Shown here: positions 56,781 through 64,000 of the stretch, piece by piece
Position numbering within the stretch: the stretch's first letter is position 1
Layout: every line of letters begins with the position of its first letter
Assembly: GCA_003020965.1 (NCBI GenBank)
Contig: PXRL01000008.1
Location: 1 to 64,000 of the forward strand
Source of the DNA: Halobacteriales archaeon QS_4_69_225
Lineage (GTDB): Archaea; Halobacteriota; Halobacteria; Halobacteriales; Haloarculaceae
Direction: 5' to 3'
DNA length: 64,000 nt
Position numbers and translations under genes: made by a program
The notes under the pieces: generated by a model
The model's input: the letters and a program-made list of their open reading frames with translations, nothing else
Databases searched by the model: none
What the model was told of the DNA's origin: nothing

Positions 56781-58450
56781 GCCGCCTGGCCGAGCGTTCG
56801 CCCCGGGAGACGCCGCCGTCGGCGCTGGAAGCGGCGGCACCGTTCCTCGACCGCGACCCCGCGGAAGTCGCCGCGGCGGCCGATATGGCCGGGCTGGCGG
56901 TCGGCTTCGTCGCGCTGCTCGCGGCCGTCGTCGTCTGGCAGCCGGCGCTGGTCCTCGTCGCCGGTGGCCTCGGCTACGGGGCGGTCGCCGCGGTCCGTGG
57001 CGGCGCCGTGGCGGCGGCCAATGCCCGCCGGAGCCGGGCACTCGGGGCCGCGCCCGAACTGGTCGGCCGTGCGGTCCTGCAGACCCGGGTCGTCTCGACC
57101 GCCGAGGGCGCGGCGGCCTTCGCCGCCGAGACCGAGGGCCGTCTCGGCGACCGCCTCGCCGACCACGTCCGCCGCGCCAGGGGGACGCCGCGGTCGGGGC
57201 TGGGGAGCTTCGCGGCCGCCTGGCGGGAGGCGTTCCCGGCGCTGCACCGGGCGCTGACGCTCGTCGACGCCGCCGCGGGCGCCCCCGCCGAGGAGCGGGA
57301 CCGCGCCCTCGATCGGGCGATGGCGGCGATACTCGACGGCACGCGCGACCGGGCGGCCGACGCCGCCGACGCGGTCCGCGGCCCGGCGACGGCGCTGTAC
57401 GCCTTCGGCGTGCTCCTGCCGCTGGCGCTCATCGGCGTCCTGCCGGCGGCCGGTGCCGCCGGAATCGAGGCGACGCTGCCGGCCGTCGTCGCCCTCTACG
57501 ACCTCGCCCTGCCGGCCGTCCTGCTCTGTGCGAGCGGCTGGCTGCTGGCGAACCGCCCCGTCGCCTTTCCGCCTTCGCCGGTCGACCGTGACCACCCCGA
57601 CGTTCCGGACCGCCGCTGGCCGCCGGTCGCGGCCGGCCTCGCCGTCGCCGCCGTCGGCTGGGTCGGCGCCGGCGCCGTCCTCCCGGCGTGGACGCGGCCC
57701 GTCGCGGCCGCGGGAGCCGGCCCCGGGGTCGCGCTCGTGGTCCGGTACCGCCCGGTCGTGGCGGTCCGACGACGTGCCGACCGACTCGACGACGCGCTCT
57801 CGGATGCGCTGTACCTCGTCGGCCGCCGCGTCGCCGACGGTATCGCCGTCGAGCGGGCCGTCGCCGACGCCGCCGACGAACTCGACGGCGTCGCCGGCGA
57901 GGTGTTCGAGGCCGCGGCGAGACGGCAGTCACAGCTCCGCATCGACGTCGAGGCCGCCTTCGACGGCGAGTACGGCGCCCTCGATGCGGTGCCGAGCGGC
58001 CGGGCCCGCGGCGCCGCCAGGCTGCTCGGCACCGCGACGCGGGAGGGCCCGCCGGCCGGGCGGGCGCTCGTCGAGACGGCCGACCACCTCGACGACCTCC
58101 GGCGGGTCGAGCGCGAGGCCCGCCGCGACCTGGCGCAGGTCACCTCCACGCTCGGCAACACCGCGGCGTTCTTCGGCCCGCTCGTCGGCGGCGCGACGGT
58201 CGCCCTCGCCGACGCCGTCGGCACCGCCGGCGCCCTCGAAGGCGGCGCCCCGGAGACCGCCGGGCTCGGCCTCGCCGTCGGCGCGTACGTTCTGCTGCTG
58301 GCGGTGCTTCTGACCGCACTGTCGACGGGCCTTGCCCGCGGGCTCGACCGGGCGACGGTCGGCTACCGGACCGGCGCCGCGCTGCTCGCCGCGGCGGCGA
58401 CGTACCTCGTCGCCTTCCGTGCGACCACCATGGTGGCCGGAGGTTTATGA
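56768..58450 (+). CDS. Type II secretion system F-family membrane protein (TadC/PilC-like)
   Basis: 560 residues with two copies of a GspF-like unit: helices around AGLAVGFVALLAAVVVWQPA and GPATALYAFGVLLPLALIGV, then a second set around WPPVAAGLAVAAVGWVGAGA and LGNTAAFFGPLVGGATVALA. The second unit has SDALYLVGRRVADGIAVERA, resembling the TadB/C cytoplasmic bundle. It anchors the assembly ATPase at the membrane. ATG 56768 overlaps the ATPase stop; the long frame upstream is an overlapping shadow. Ala/Val content is very high. Confidence 0.87.
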   Translation: MSLLSRLAERSPRETPPSALEAAAPFLDRDPAEVAAAADMAGLAVGFVALLAAVVVWQPALVLVAGGLGYGAVAAVRGGAVAAANARRSRALGAAPELVGRAVLQTRVVSTAEGAAAFAAETEGRLGDRLADHVRRARGTPRSGLGSFAAAWREAFPALHRALTLVDAAAGAPAEERDRALDRAMAAILDGTRDRAADAADAVRGPATALYAFGVLLPLALIGVLPAAGAAGIEATLPAVVALYDLALPAVLLCASGWLLANRPVAFPPSPVDRDHPDVPDRRWPPVAAGLAVAAVGWVGAGAVLPAWTRPVAAAGAGPGVALVVRYRPVVAVRRRADRLDDALSDALYLVGRRVADGIAVERAVADAADELDGVAGEVFEAAARRQSQLRIDVEAAFDGEYGALDAVPSGRARGAARLLGTATREGPPAGRALVETADHLDDLRRVEREARRDLAQVTSTLGNTAAFFGPLVGGATVALADAVGTAGALEGGAPETAGLGLAVGAYVLLLAVLLTALSTGLARGLDRATVGYRTGAALLAAAATYLVAFRATTMVAGGL

Positions 58451-58474
58451 ACCAGACCGCGACCAATCCGCCAC

Positions 58475-58942
58475 ATGTTCGAGGCGCCACTCGACGCCTG
58501 GTACGTCTGGGTCGGGCTCGCGGTCGTCGCCGGTACGGCCGTGAGCGTCGTGACCGCGATGCCGGCCGTGCCGCCGCCGGACGCGACGGGGGCCGCCGAG
58601 ACGGTCGACGCCGTCGCCGCCGGCGAGCACGCCACCGTCGAGGAGCGACCATTGCCGAACGCCGAGGCGATGCGGGTCGGTGTCGACTCGCTGTCGCTCC
58701 GCGGCCCGGGCGGGACGACGCACGCCCGATTCGGCTACGGGCCTGTGACGCCGGCCGCCGACGACGACCCGCTGGAGGCGGTGCTGCACGGGACGCCGCC
58801 GGCACGCGCGTTCGACTCGCCGGCGGCGCTCCGGCGTGCCGCGACCGCGGCGCGCGACCGCCGACCGCGGTGGACCGCGACCGACCGACTCGTCGTCCGG
58901 CGGATTCGCTGGGAGGGGGTCGATGTCGTCCTCGTCGGGTAG
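58475..58942 (+). CDS. Membrane-anchored small protein (DUF7283-like)
   Basis: 155 residues. One N-terminal helix (WYVWVGLAVVAGTAVSVVTA) and a beta-rich external domain (GGTTHARFGYGPVTPAADDD). Likely an accessory or minor pilin-like component of the machine encoded around it. Its stop lies 20 bp inside the next gene. Family label recalled from the usual haloarchaeal order 7283-7285-7284-7286. Confidence 0.7.
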   Translation: MFEAPLDAWYVWVGLAVVAGTAVSVVTAMPAVPPPDATGAAETVDAVAAGEHATVEERPLPNAEAMRVGVDSLSLRGPGGTTHARFGYGPVTPAADDDPLEAVLHGTPPARAFDSPAALRRAATAARDRRPRWTATDRLVVRRIRWEGVDVVLVG

Positions 58943-59321
58943 GGCGCAGACGGAGCCGCTCGCCGCCCTCGTCGCCGTCTTCGCGCTCGGCGTCGGGCTG
59001 TCGCTCTACGCCGGCGCGCTCGACGCGACGCTGCCGGCGCTGACGACCGACCGGGAGATGGCGCCGTACGCCGCCGATCGGCTCGTCGCCGAATCGTCGG
59101 CCTTCGGCGCCGTCGTGCCACCGCTCGAGGACCACGTCGCCCCCGCCCGGCCGACCGGATACGAGCTGAACGCCTCGCTCCGGACCGACGAGGGGACCTG
59201 GGCCGCCGGTCCCGACCGGTCGTCGGCCGCCGAGTGCGTCGACAGGTCCGTCACCGTCCGCGTCGCCCCCGGGCGCGTCCGGCCGGGGCTCCTGGAGGTG
59301 TGCGTGTGGCCCGCGGCGTGA
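58923..59321 (+). CDS. Pseudopilin-like small protein (DUF7285-like)
   Basis: 132 residues. The N-terminus GRAQTEPLAALVAVFALGVG then LSLYAGAL looks like a class III (pilin-type) signal: short basic head, Gln-Thr-Glu-Pro at the junction, then one long helix. The external domain includes two cysteines (SAAECVDRS and LLEVCVWP). It is a plausible structural subunit of the fibre. Start ATG 58923 overlaps the previous gene by 20 bp, in an operon of consistently overlapping genes. Confidence 0.7.
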   Translation: MSSSSGRAQTEPLAALVAVFALGVGLSLYAGALDATLPALTTDREMAPYAADRLVAESSAFGAVVPPLEDHVAPARPTGYELNASLRTDEGTWAAGPDRSSAAECVDRSVTVRVAPGRVRPGLLEVCVWPAA

Positions 59322-60085
59322 GCACCGTCCTCGACGTGGCGGTCTGTCTGCTGCTCGTCGGGGCGGCGCTGGCGACGCTGTCCGGGATTCCACCGTCGCC
59401 GGCCGCCCAGCCGGAGGTCGACGCCGACACCGCCGCCCGGACCGTCGCGACGACGACAACCGGCGTCCCCGTCGACGGCCGGACCCGACACGGCACGCTC
59501 GCGACGCAGCTGGCGGACGCCGCCGTCGCCGGGGCGACGCTCGACGACCGCCGGCTGGTCGAGACAACGTACGACGAGGCGGTCGCCGACGCGACCGAGA
59601 CGGCAACCGACGACCGGGTGTTCGTCACCGCCACCTGGGAACCCTACCCGGACGCGACGGTCTCCGGCCGTCTCGCCGTGGGGCGCCGTCCCCCCGACAG
59701 TGCCGACGTGGCCGCGACGACCCTCGTCGTCGACAGCGGCGTCGACGCGCCGACGGCTTCGACGTTCGACGCGCTCGCCCGCGAACTCGCGGCCGCCGTC
59801 GTCGACCGGCTGTTCCCGCCGCGACGCACCCGCGCGGCGCTCGTCGACCCGCGGACGTCGGCCCGGGCTGCGACGCGCTATCGGACGGCGGCCGCCCGGC
59901 TCGGGGTCGACGTCGACCGGGCGGTCGCCGACGCCGACGCCGCCGCGGCCAACGAGGCGCTCGCCGCCGGGCTCGCTTCCCGGTTCGAGCCGGAGCTCCG
60001 CGACCGGTACCGGACGCCGGAGGCGGCCGCCGCCGCACTCACGGCCGACGAGGTCGAGATCGTCGTCAGGCGGTGGGACCGATGA
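59306..60085 (+). CDS. Membrane-anchored protein of the secretion operon (DUF7284-like)
   Basis: 259 residues from GTG 59306 (ARGVSTVLDVAVCLLLVGAA); a second GTG at 59318 overlaps the previous TGA and is possible. One N-terminal helix, then an Ala/Thr/Asp-rich external region with helical segments (TASTFDALARELAAAVVDRL; RTSARAATRYRTAAARLGVD). The arrangement again recalls a pilin-type anchor. Its stop overlaps the next ATG by 4 bp (ATGA). Function unknown. Confidence 0.7.
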   Translation: MARGVSTVLDVAVCLLLVGAALATLSGIPPSPAAQPEVDADTAARTVATTTTGVPVDGRTRHGTLATQLADAAVAGATLDDRRLVETTYDEAVADATETATDDRVFVTATWEPYPDATVSGRLAVGRRPPDSADVAATTLVVDSGVDAPTASTFDALARELAAAVVDRLFPPRRTRAALVDPRTSARAATRYRTAAARLGVDVDRAVADADAAAANEALAAGLASRFEPELRDRYRTPEAAAAALTADEVEIVVRRWDR

Positions 60086-62994
60086 ACGACCGGGCCCGGG
60101 TCCCGTTCGCGCTCGTCGGCGTCCTCGTGCTCGTCTCGAGCACGACGCTGGCGGCGACGGTCGTCACCGACGACCCCTCATCGACCCTCGCGGTCGACCG
60201 TGCCATGGACGGCGCGACGGACGAGACGGTGACGGCCCTGCGGACCGCGGCGGACGACGCGGCGACCCGGACGGCGTCGAACCCGGTCACCGTGCCGGCG
60301 AACACGACCGCCGGCCGCGCCCTCGACGAGGACCGCCCGTTCCGGGACGCGCTCCGGCTGCGCATCTACCTGTTGGCCCGGGGCCGCCTCGAGACGGTCG
60401 CGGTGCGCCGCGGCGGCGTCGTCGCGAACGCTTCCCTGCCGCCGGTCGCGCCGACGACGGAGGGCTATCGGTCGGCGATCGAGCGCGTCCGCGTCGAACG
60501 GGCCGGCCCGAACGGGACGGCGCTGCGCGTCGAGATACGCGGCGTCCGGTTGACCGGCACCCACGAGGGCCGGACCGTCGCGAGCGAGGAGCTGTCGCCG
60601 ACGTTCGTGGTCGCGAACCCGGTGCTGCTACAGCACGACCGGACCGAGCGCTTCGAGCGGCGGGCGAACGCGCCGGTTACCCGCCCCGGCCTCGCCCGGC
60701 GGCTCACCGCCCGGCTCTACCCGATCGCGTGGACCCGCGGCTACGCACAGTACGGCGGGGCGCCGATCGCGAACGTCGTCGGGACCCGCCACGTCGAGTT
60801 GGCGACGAACGACGGCCTGCTGGCCGAACAGCGGGCGGTCTTCGGAACGGCCGACCCCGAAGGCGACCGCGGCGTCGCCGCCGCTGCCGGCCGGGTCGCG
60901 ACGGAGGACCTCGTGGCAGGGACGGCGATCAACGGCCGATGGACGGACGTGGTCCTCCCGAAACCGGACGGATCGGACTCGGCGGCGTCGCGCCGGCGCC
61001 GGGGCACCTGGCGCGAGTCGCCGACCGACCCGTCGGTCACGGTCGGCGTCAACGGCTCCGCCGACCGGGCCTTCGCGGACGTCGTCGGCATCGACGGCGA
61101 CGACGAACTCGCCCGTGCCGTCGAGCGCGCCCACACGGTCCAGGCGCGGACCGTCGTCGAGACCTCCCGTCGCGGGAGCGACGTCCGGCGGACTGGACCA
61201 CCGGGCGGCTCGTGGCGCCTCGTCGGCGAGCGCACCACGCGCCGCGTGACGCTCGAGCCGGCGGCGGGCCGGCCACCGACCGCCCCCGGCTGGGAGACCA
61301 GAGACGGCGCGTCGTTCCGCGCCACCGAGACGGAGACGACGACACGGTCGTGGCGCCGCGGCGACGAGCGGACGACGACGACGGCCGTCGTCGAGCGGAC
61401 CTACCGTGTCCGCGTCGCCGTCCAGGCGCGCACAGCGCCGGTCCGGGGCGCCCCGGCCGGCGCGCTCGACGGGGCGCTGTCGGGGGCGACCGACCGGGCC
61501 GTCGACGCCGCCGCCGCGGAGGCCGGCGGCCTGGAGGGAGCCGCCAGGCGGGCGGTTGCCGGCGGCGACGTCTCGGCGACGACGAACGCGACCGCCGACC
61601 CGACGGTCGAGCGGACGGCCGTCGAGGCCGATGTCCGGGCGCTCAGAGAGCGGACCCGGGCGTTCTCGACGACCGTCCCGGCGACCGACCTGGCGACGGG
61701 CCGCGCCAACCCGCCCCGGCGGCTCCACGAAGACCTGACCGCCCGCCGCGACCGGCTGCGCGGCGAGGCCGACCGGTCGGCCGCCGAGCGGGCCCACGTG
61801 GCGGCGCGTGCGGCGTACCTCGACGCCCTCGACCGACGCCTCGAAACGCGAGCGGAGCGACACGGAGAGGTGAACCGTGGGGTCGGCGACGAGCTCGCCG
61901 ACCACATCGACCCGGCCCGGCTCGATGGCGCCCTCGCGGCCCACCGTGCGGCCTCGCGGTCGCCGTCGAGGACCTACGAGGACCCGGCCGGGAACCTCTC
62001 GCTGGCCGTCGAGACCGGACCGTCGTACCTCCCTTCCAGCCCGGTCCGCCGCGACCGCATCGACGCCCGCGGCGAGGGGAAAATCCACCCGCTCGCGACC
62101 CGGAACCTGAACGTCTTCGCGTCCCCACACGGCCAGGTCGTGAAGTCGATCTTCGACCGGCTGCCGATCCTCGGCGAGAGGACCGTCTCGCTCGCGACGG
62201 CCGCGCAGGTGCTGGCCGAGATGGACGGCGACGAGCGTCGGTACGATGCCCTGCGGGCGGAGGTGGCGCGTGCGAACCGCCACGTCCGGGGCGAGTTGGT
62301 CGCCGCGATGACCGCCGAGGGCGTGTCGGAGTCGACGGCGCGGGCGGCGCTGGAGACCGACGCGTCGACGGCCGCCGAGGCGAAGGCACTCGCCAACGGC
62401 TCGGCGACCGACCGGGCCGTCGAGCGGGCCGCCGGCGACGGGGTCGACCGCGACCGCCTGCGGGTCAGGCTCCGGGCCGCCCGCGAGGATGCCCTGACCG
62501 ACGAGGCGGCCAGGCCCTCCCTGTCGACGACCGACGGCGCCGCCGGGGGGCTGAAGAAGGAGATTCGGCGAAAGCTGGAGTCGGCCGCCAAAGCACGCCT
62601 CGAGGCGGCGATCGAGGACGGACGGCGGCGGGCGCTCGGCAAGCGGGCCGGCTCGGTGCCGGCCGGACTGCCGCTCGCGCCGCCGCTGACCGGCTGGTAC
62701 GCGACCACCAATGTCTGGTACGTCGAGACCGCCGGCACCTACGAGCGGTTCGTCGTCCGGAGCGACCGCGGCGACGCCCGGGGACCGACCGTCTACGTCC
62801 GGGAGGGACGGGTGTCACGGCTCGACCACGGCGACCGACGGCTGCGGCTCGGCCGCGACGAGCGCGTCTCCTTCCGGACGGAGACGGCCGTCGTGGTGGT
62901 GGTCCCGCCCGGCGAGAGCGGTATCGGCGACACCGACGGCGTGGCCGACGAGCGCTCGCCGGGGTGGCCGCCGGACGAGGCGGACGACCGGTGA
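60082..62994 (+). CDS. Large surface protein of the secretion operon (DUF7286-like)
   Basis: 970 residues, the biggest product of the operon. An N-terminal helix (VPFALVGVLVLVSSTTLAAT) anchors an external protein with long Ala/Arg/Glu helices (RLHEDLTARRDRLRGEADRS; AERAHVAARAAYLDALDRRL) and beta blocks, ending in WYVETAGTYERFVVRSDRGD and a final hydrophobic strand AVVVVVPPGESGIG. It could be the tip or effector of the fibre. ATG 60082 overlaps the preceding stop (ATGA). No domain outside this family recognised. Confidence 0.72.
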   Translation: MNDRARVPFALVGVLVLVSSTTLAATVVTDDPSSTLAVDRAMDGATDETVTALRTAADDAATRTASNPVTVPANTTAGRALDEDRPFRDALRLRIYLLARGRLETVAVRRGGVVANASLPPVAPTTEGYRSAIERVRVERAGPNGTALRVEIRGVRLTGTHEGRTVASEELSPTFVVANPVLLQHDRTERFERRANAPVTRPGLARRLTARLYPIAWTRGYAQYGGAPIANVVGTRHVELATNDGLLAEQRAVFGTADPEGDRGVAAAAGRVATEDLVAGTAINGRWTDVVLPKPDGSDSAASRRRRGTWRESPTDPSVTVGVNGSADRAFADVVGIDGDDELARAVERAHTVQARTVVETSRRGSDVRRTGPPGGSWRLVGERTTRRVTLEPAAGRPPTAPGWETRDGASFRATETETTTRSWRRGDERTTTTAVVERTYRVRVAVQARTAPVRGAPAGALDGALSGATDRAVDAAAAEAGGLEGAARRAVAGGDVSATTNATADPTVERTAVEADVRALRERTRAFSTTVPATDLATGRANPPRRLHEDLTARRDRLRGEADRSAAERAHVAARAAYLDALDRRLETRAERHGEVNRGVGDELADHIDPARLDGALAAHRAASRSPSRTYEDPAGNLSLAVETGPSYLPSSPVRRDRIDARGEGKIHPLATRNLNVFASPHGQVVKSIFDRLPILGERTVSLATAAQVLAEMDGDERRYDALRAEVARANRHVRGELVAAMTAEGVSESTARAALETDASTAAEAKALANGSATDRAVERAAGDGVDRDRLRVRLRAAREDALTDEAARPSLSTTDGAAGGLKKEIRRKLESAAKARLEAAIEDGRRRALGKRAGSVPAGLPLAPPLTGWYATTNVWYVETAGTYERFVVRSDRGDARGPTVYVREGRVSRLDHGDRRLRLGRDERVSFRTETAVVVVVPPGESGIGDTDGVADERSPGWPPDEADDR

Positions 62995-63093
62995 CCGGTG
63001 ACCGGTCGCTCCGCCGTCCGCCCGCGAGGCGACCCCGACACACGACCGGGAGCCTTAGGAGTCGAGCCGTCGAAGCACCGTCCAAGACTCAGA

Positions 63094-63519
63094 ATGTTCC
63101 ACGAAATCACCGACGACCCCGGCTCGAGGACGCCGGCGGAGCTCCGGGAGCTGTACGAGGCGGAACTGCTGGCCGTCGTCGACCGGCACGGACTCGAGGC
63201 CGTGGCGGCGGCGTCGGACGTCGACGAGGCGACGCTGCGCGCGCTCCGTGACGGCGACTCGCCGGAGCTGGAATTGGAGGCCGCCGCGTCCGTGCTGGCG
63301 GTGGCCGACGACGCGCCGGACGCCGACACTATCGCGACGGTCTCGCGGGACGCCCTGCTGATGGGCATGACGACGGCAGTACTGGACGTCGAGGCCGTCG
63401 AGTCCGGCCTCGACGGCGAGCTCGAGGCCCGCGAGATACAATCGAAAATCGAGGGGCGATTCCCGATGACCCTCGAGGAGTTCGCGCTTCTCCATCGGTA
63501 CATCGAGAGCCGGACGTAA
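63094..63519 (+). CDS. DUF5791 family protein
   Basis: 141 residues, acidic, all-helical (EAELLAVVDRHGLEAVAAAS; LELEAAASVLAVADDAPDAD; MTTAVLDVEAVESGLDGEL; MTLEEFALLHRYIESR). The central part resembles a degenerate helix-turn-helix (AAASDVDEATLRALRDG). Haloarchaeal family of unknown function that I recall as DUF5791. ATG 63094; it ends 2 bp before the epimerase gene, so the two are probably co-transcribed. Confidence 0.75.
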   Translation: MFHEITDDPGSRTPAELRELYEAELLAVVDRHGLEAVAAASDVDEATLRALRDGDSPELELEAAASVLAVADDAPDADTIATVSRDALLMGMTTAVLDVEAVESGLDGELEAREIQSKIEGRFPMTLEEFALLHRYIESRT

Positions 63520-63521
63520 CG

Positions 63522-64000
63522 ATGCGGGTCGCGATACTCGGCTGCGGCTACGTCGGCTGCGAACTCGCCCGGCAGCTCCGGCCGGCCCACGACGTCGTCG
63601 GCGTCCGCCGTTCGGGGGCGGGGCTGGCGGCCGTCGAGGCGACCGGCGCCGAGGCGGTGCGGGCGGATGTGACCGATCCGGCGGCGCTCGAGCGGGTTCC
63701 GGACGTCGACGCGTTGGTCTTCGCGGCCTCCTCCGGCGGCCGGGGCGCCGAGGCCGCCGAGCGGGTCTACGTCGACGGCCTGCGGACGGCCATCGAGGCG
63801 TTCGGCGCCCGCGAATCGCCGCCCGAGCGGCTCGTCTACACCTCGAGTACGGGCGTCTACGGCGACCACGACGGCGGCTGGGTCGACGAGGCGACGCCGC
63901 TCGACCCGACGACGGCCAAGACCGAGGTGCTGGCGGAGGCCGAGCGGGTCGCCCGCGAACTCGCGCCGGAGTTCGGCATCGACGGCGCCGTCGCCCGGTT
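63522..64000 (+). CDS. SDR-family NAD-dependent epimerase/dehydratase, 5' part
   Basis: The first 159 residues of a protein that runs off the window. Rossmann motif MRVAILGCGYVGCELARQL, then GVRRSGAGLAAVEATG, and VYTSSTGVYGDHDG, the extended-SDR block holding the Ser/Thr of the active site; the Lys of the YxxxK position may be in DPTTAKTEVLAEAERV, although the Tyr is not in the usual place. Related proteins act on nucleotide sugars or are atypical YeeZ-like members. The GCGYVG start and missing YxxxK favour an atypical member. Confidence 0.8.
   Translation, partial: MRVAILGCGYVGCELARQLRPAHDVVGVRRSGAGLAAVEATGAEAVRADVTDPAALERVPDVDALVFAASSGGRGAEAAERVYVDGLRTAIEAFGARESPPERLVYTSSTGVYGDHDGGWVDEATPLDPTTAKTEVLAEAERVARELAPEFGIDGAVAR

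Noticed and set aside
59700-63251. 1183-codon plus-strand ORF
   Set aside because: Arg/Pro/Gly-rich shadow of the DUF7286-like gene in another frame.

Overview
The window is chromosomal DNA from a haloarchaeon (class Halobacteria); the genus cannot be fixed from sequence alone. The evidence is high GC with strong G/C bias at third codon positions, very acidic proteins, abundant twin-arginine signal peptides followed by lipoboxes, TATA-like boxes 24-32 bp upstream of start codons (leaderless transcription), and archaeal information genes: TFB, RpoP, L37Ae, the KEOPS subunit Pcc1, TruD, Pth2 and NreA.

Layout. 1-2.2 kb: 3' part of a Tat-exported alpha/beta hydrolase. 2.3-7.6 kb: a HAAT-family (branched-chain amino acid/amide) ABC transporter split into divergent arms, livFGH leftward and the binding protein plus livM rightward. 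7.6-15.3 kb: a lipoprotein, moxR, and facing them a four-gene overlapping operon with a transglutaminase/DUF4129 protein and a DUF58 protein. 15.4-21.1 kb: aroB' and aroD (early shikimate pathway) separated by IS1341-type transposon debris and katG, then an orphan DNA methyltransferase. 21.2-24.6 kb: a dispersed repeat, an AglD-like glycosyltransferase and a low-GC pocket with a lipoprotein and gene debris. 24.6-28.4 kb: housekeeping block pcc1-rpoP-rpl37ae, DUF2103, rnhA and tfb. 28.5-34.2 kb: two tandem Tat-exported subtilases that share an upstream 20-bp element. 34.3-43.5 kb: nreA, msrA, a second copy of the dispersed repeat, thi4, a DyP-like Tat protein, a dcd-thiR-methyltransferase operon and pth2. 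43.5-45.3 kb: accessory insertion (solo IS end, broken flavin oxidoreductase, mini zinc finger, halocyanin) between pth2 and truD. 45.3-53.9 kb: truD, padR, ppa, carotenoid oxygenase, phosphodiesterase, CAAX protease, peroxiredoxin. 54.1-63 kb: an eight-gene Tad/type IV-pilus-like secretion operon. 63.1-64 kb: DUF5791 and the start of an SDR epimerase.

Links between genes: ThiR (41.6-42.5 kb) is expected to repress thi4 (38 kb). AroB' and AroD catalyse consecutive shikimate-pathway steps. The secretion ATPase and membrane protein are co-transcribed with small, membrane-anchored, mostly uncharacterised proteins that probably build the surface structure. Most surface proteins here are exported by Tat and several are lipid-anchored.

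The least explained items are: a zinc-finger-less L37Ae, a dispersed repeat present as an inverted pair, the upstream element shared by the subtilases, two stacked TnpB-type 3' ends, and the low-GC pocket at 23.3-24.5 kb. No rRNA, tRNA or CRISPR array was seen. Haloarchaeal DUF numbers quoted for small families are from memory and need a profile search.
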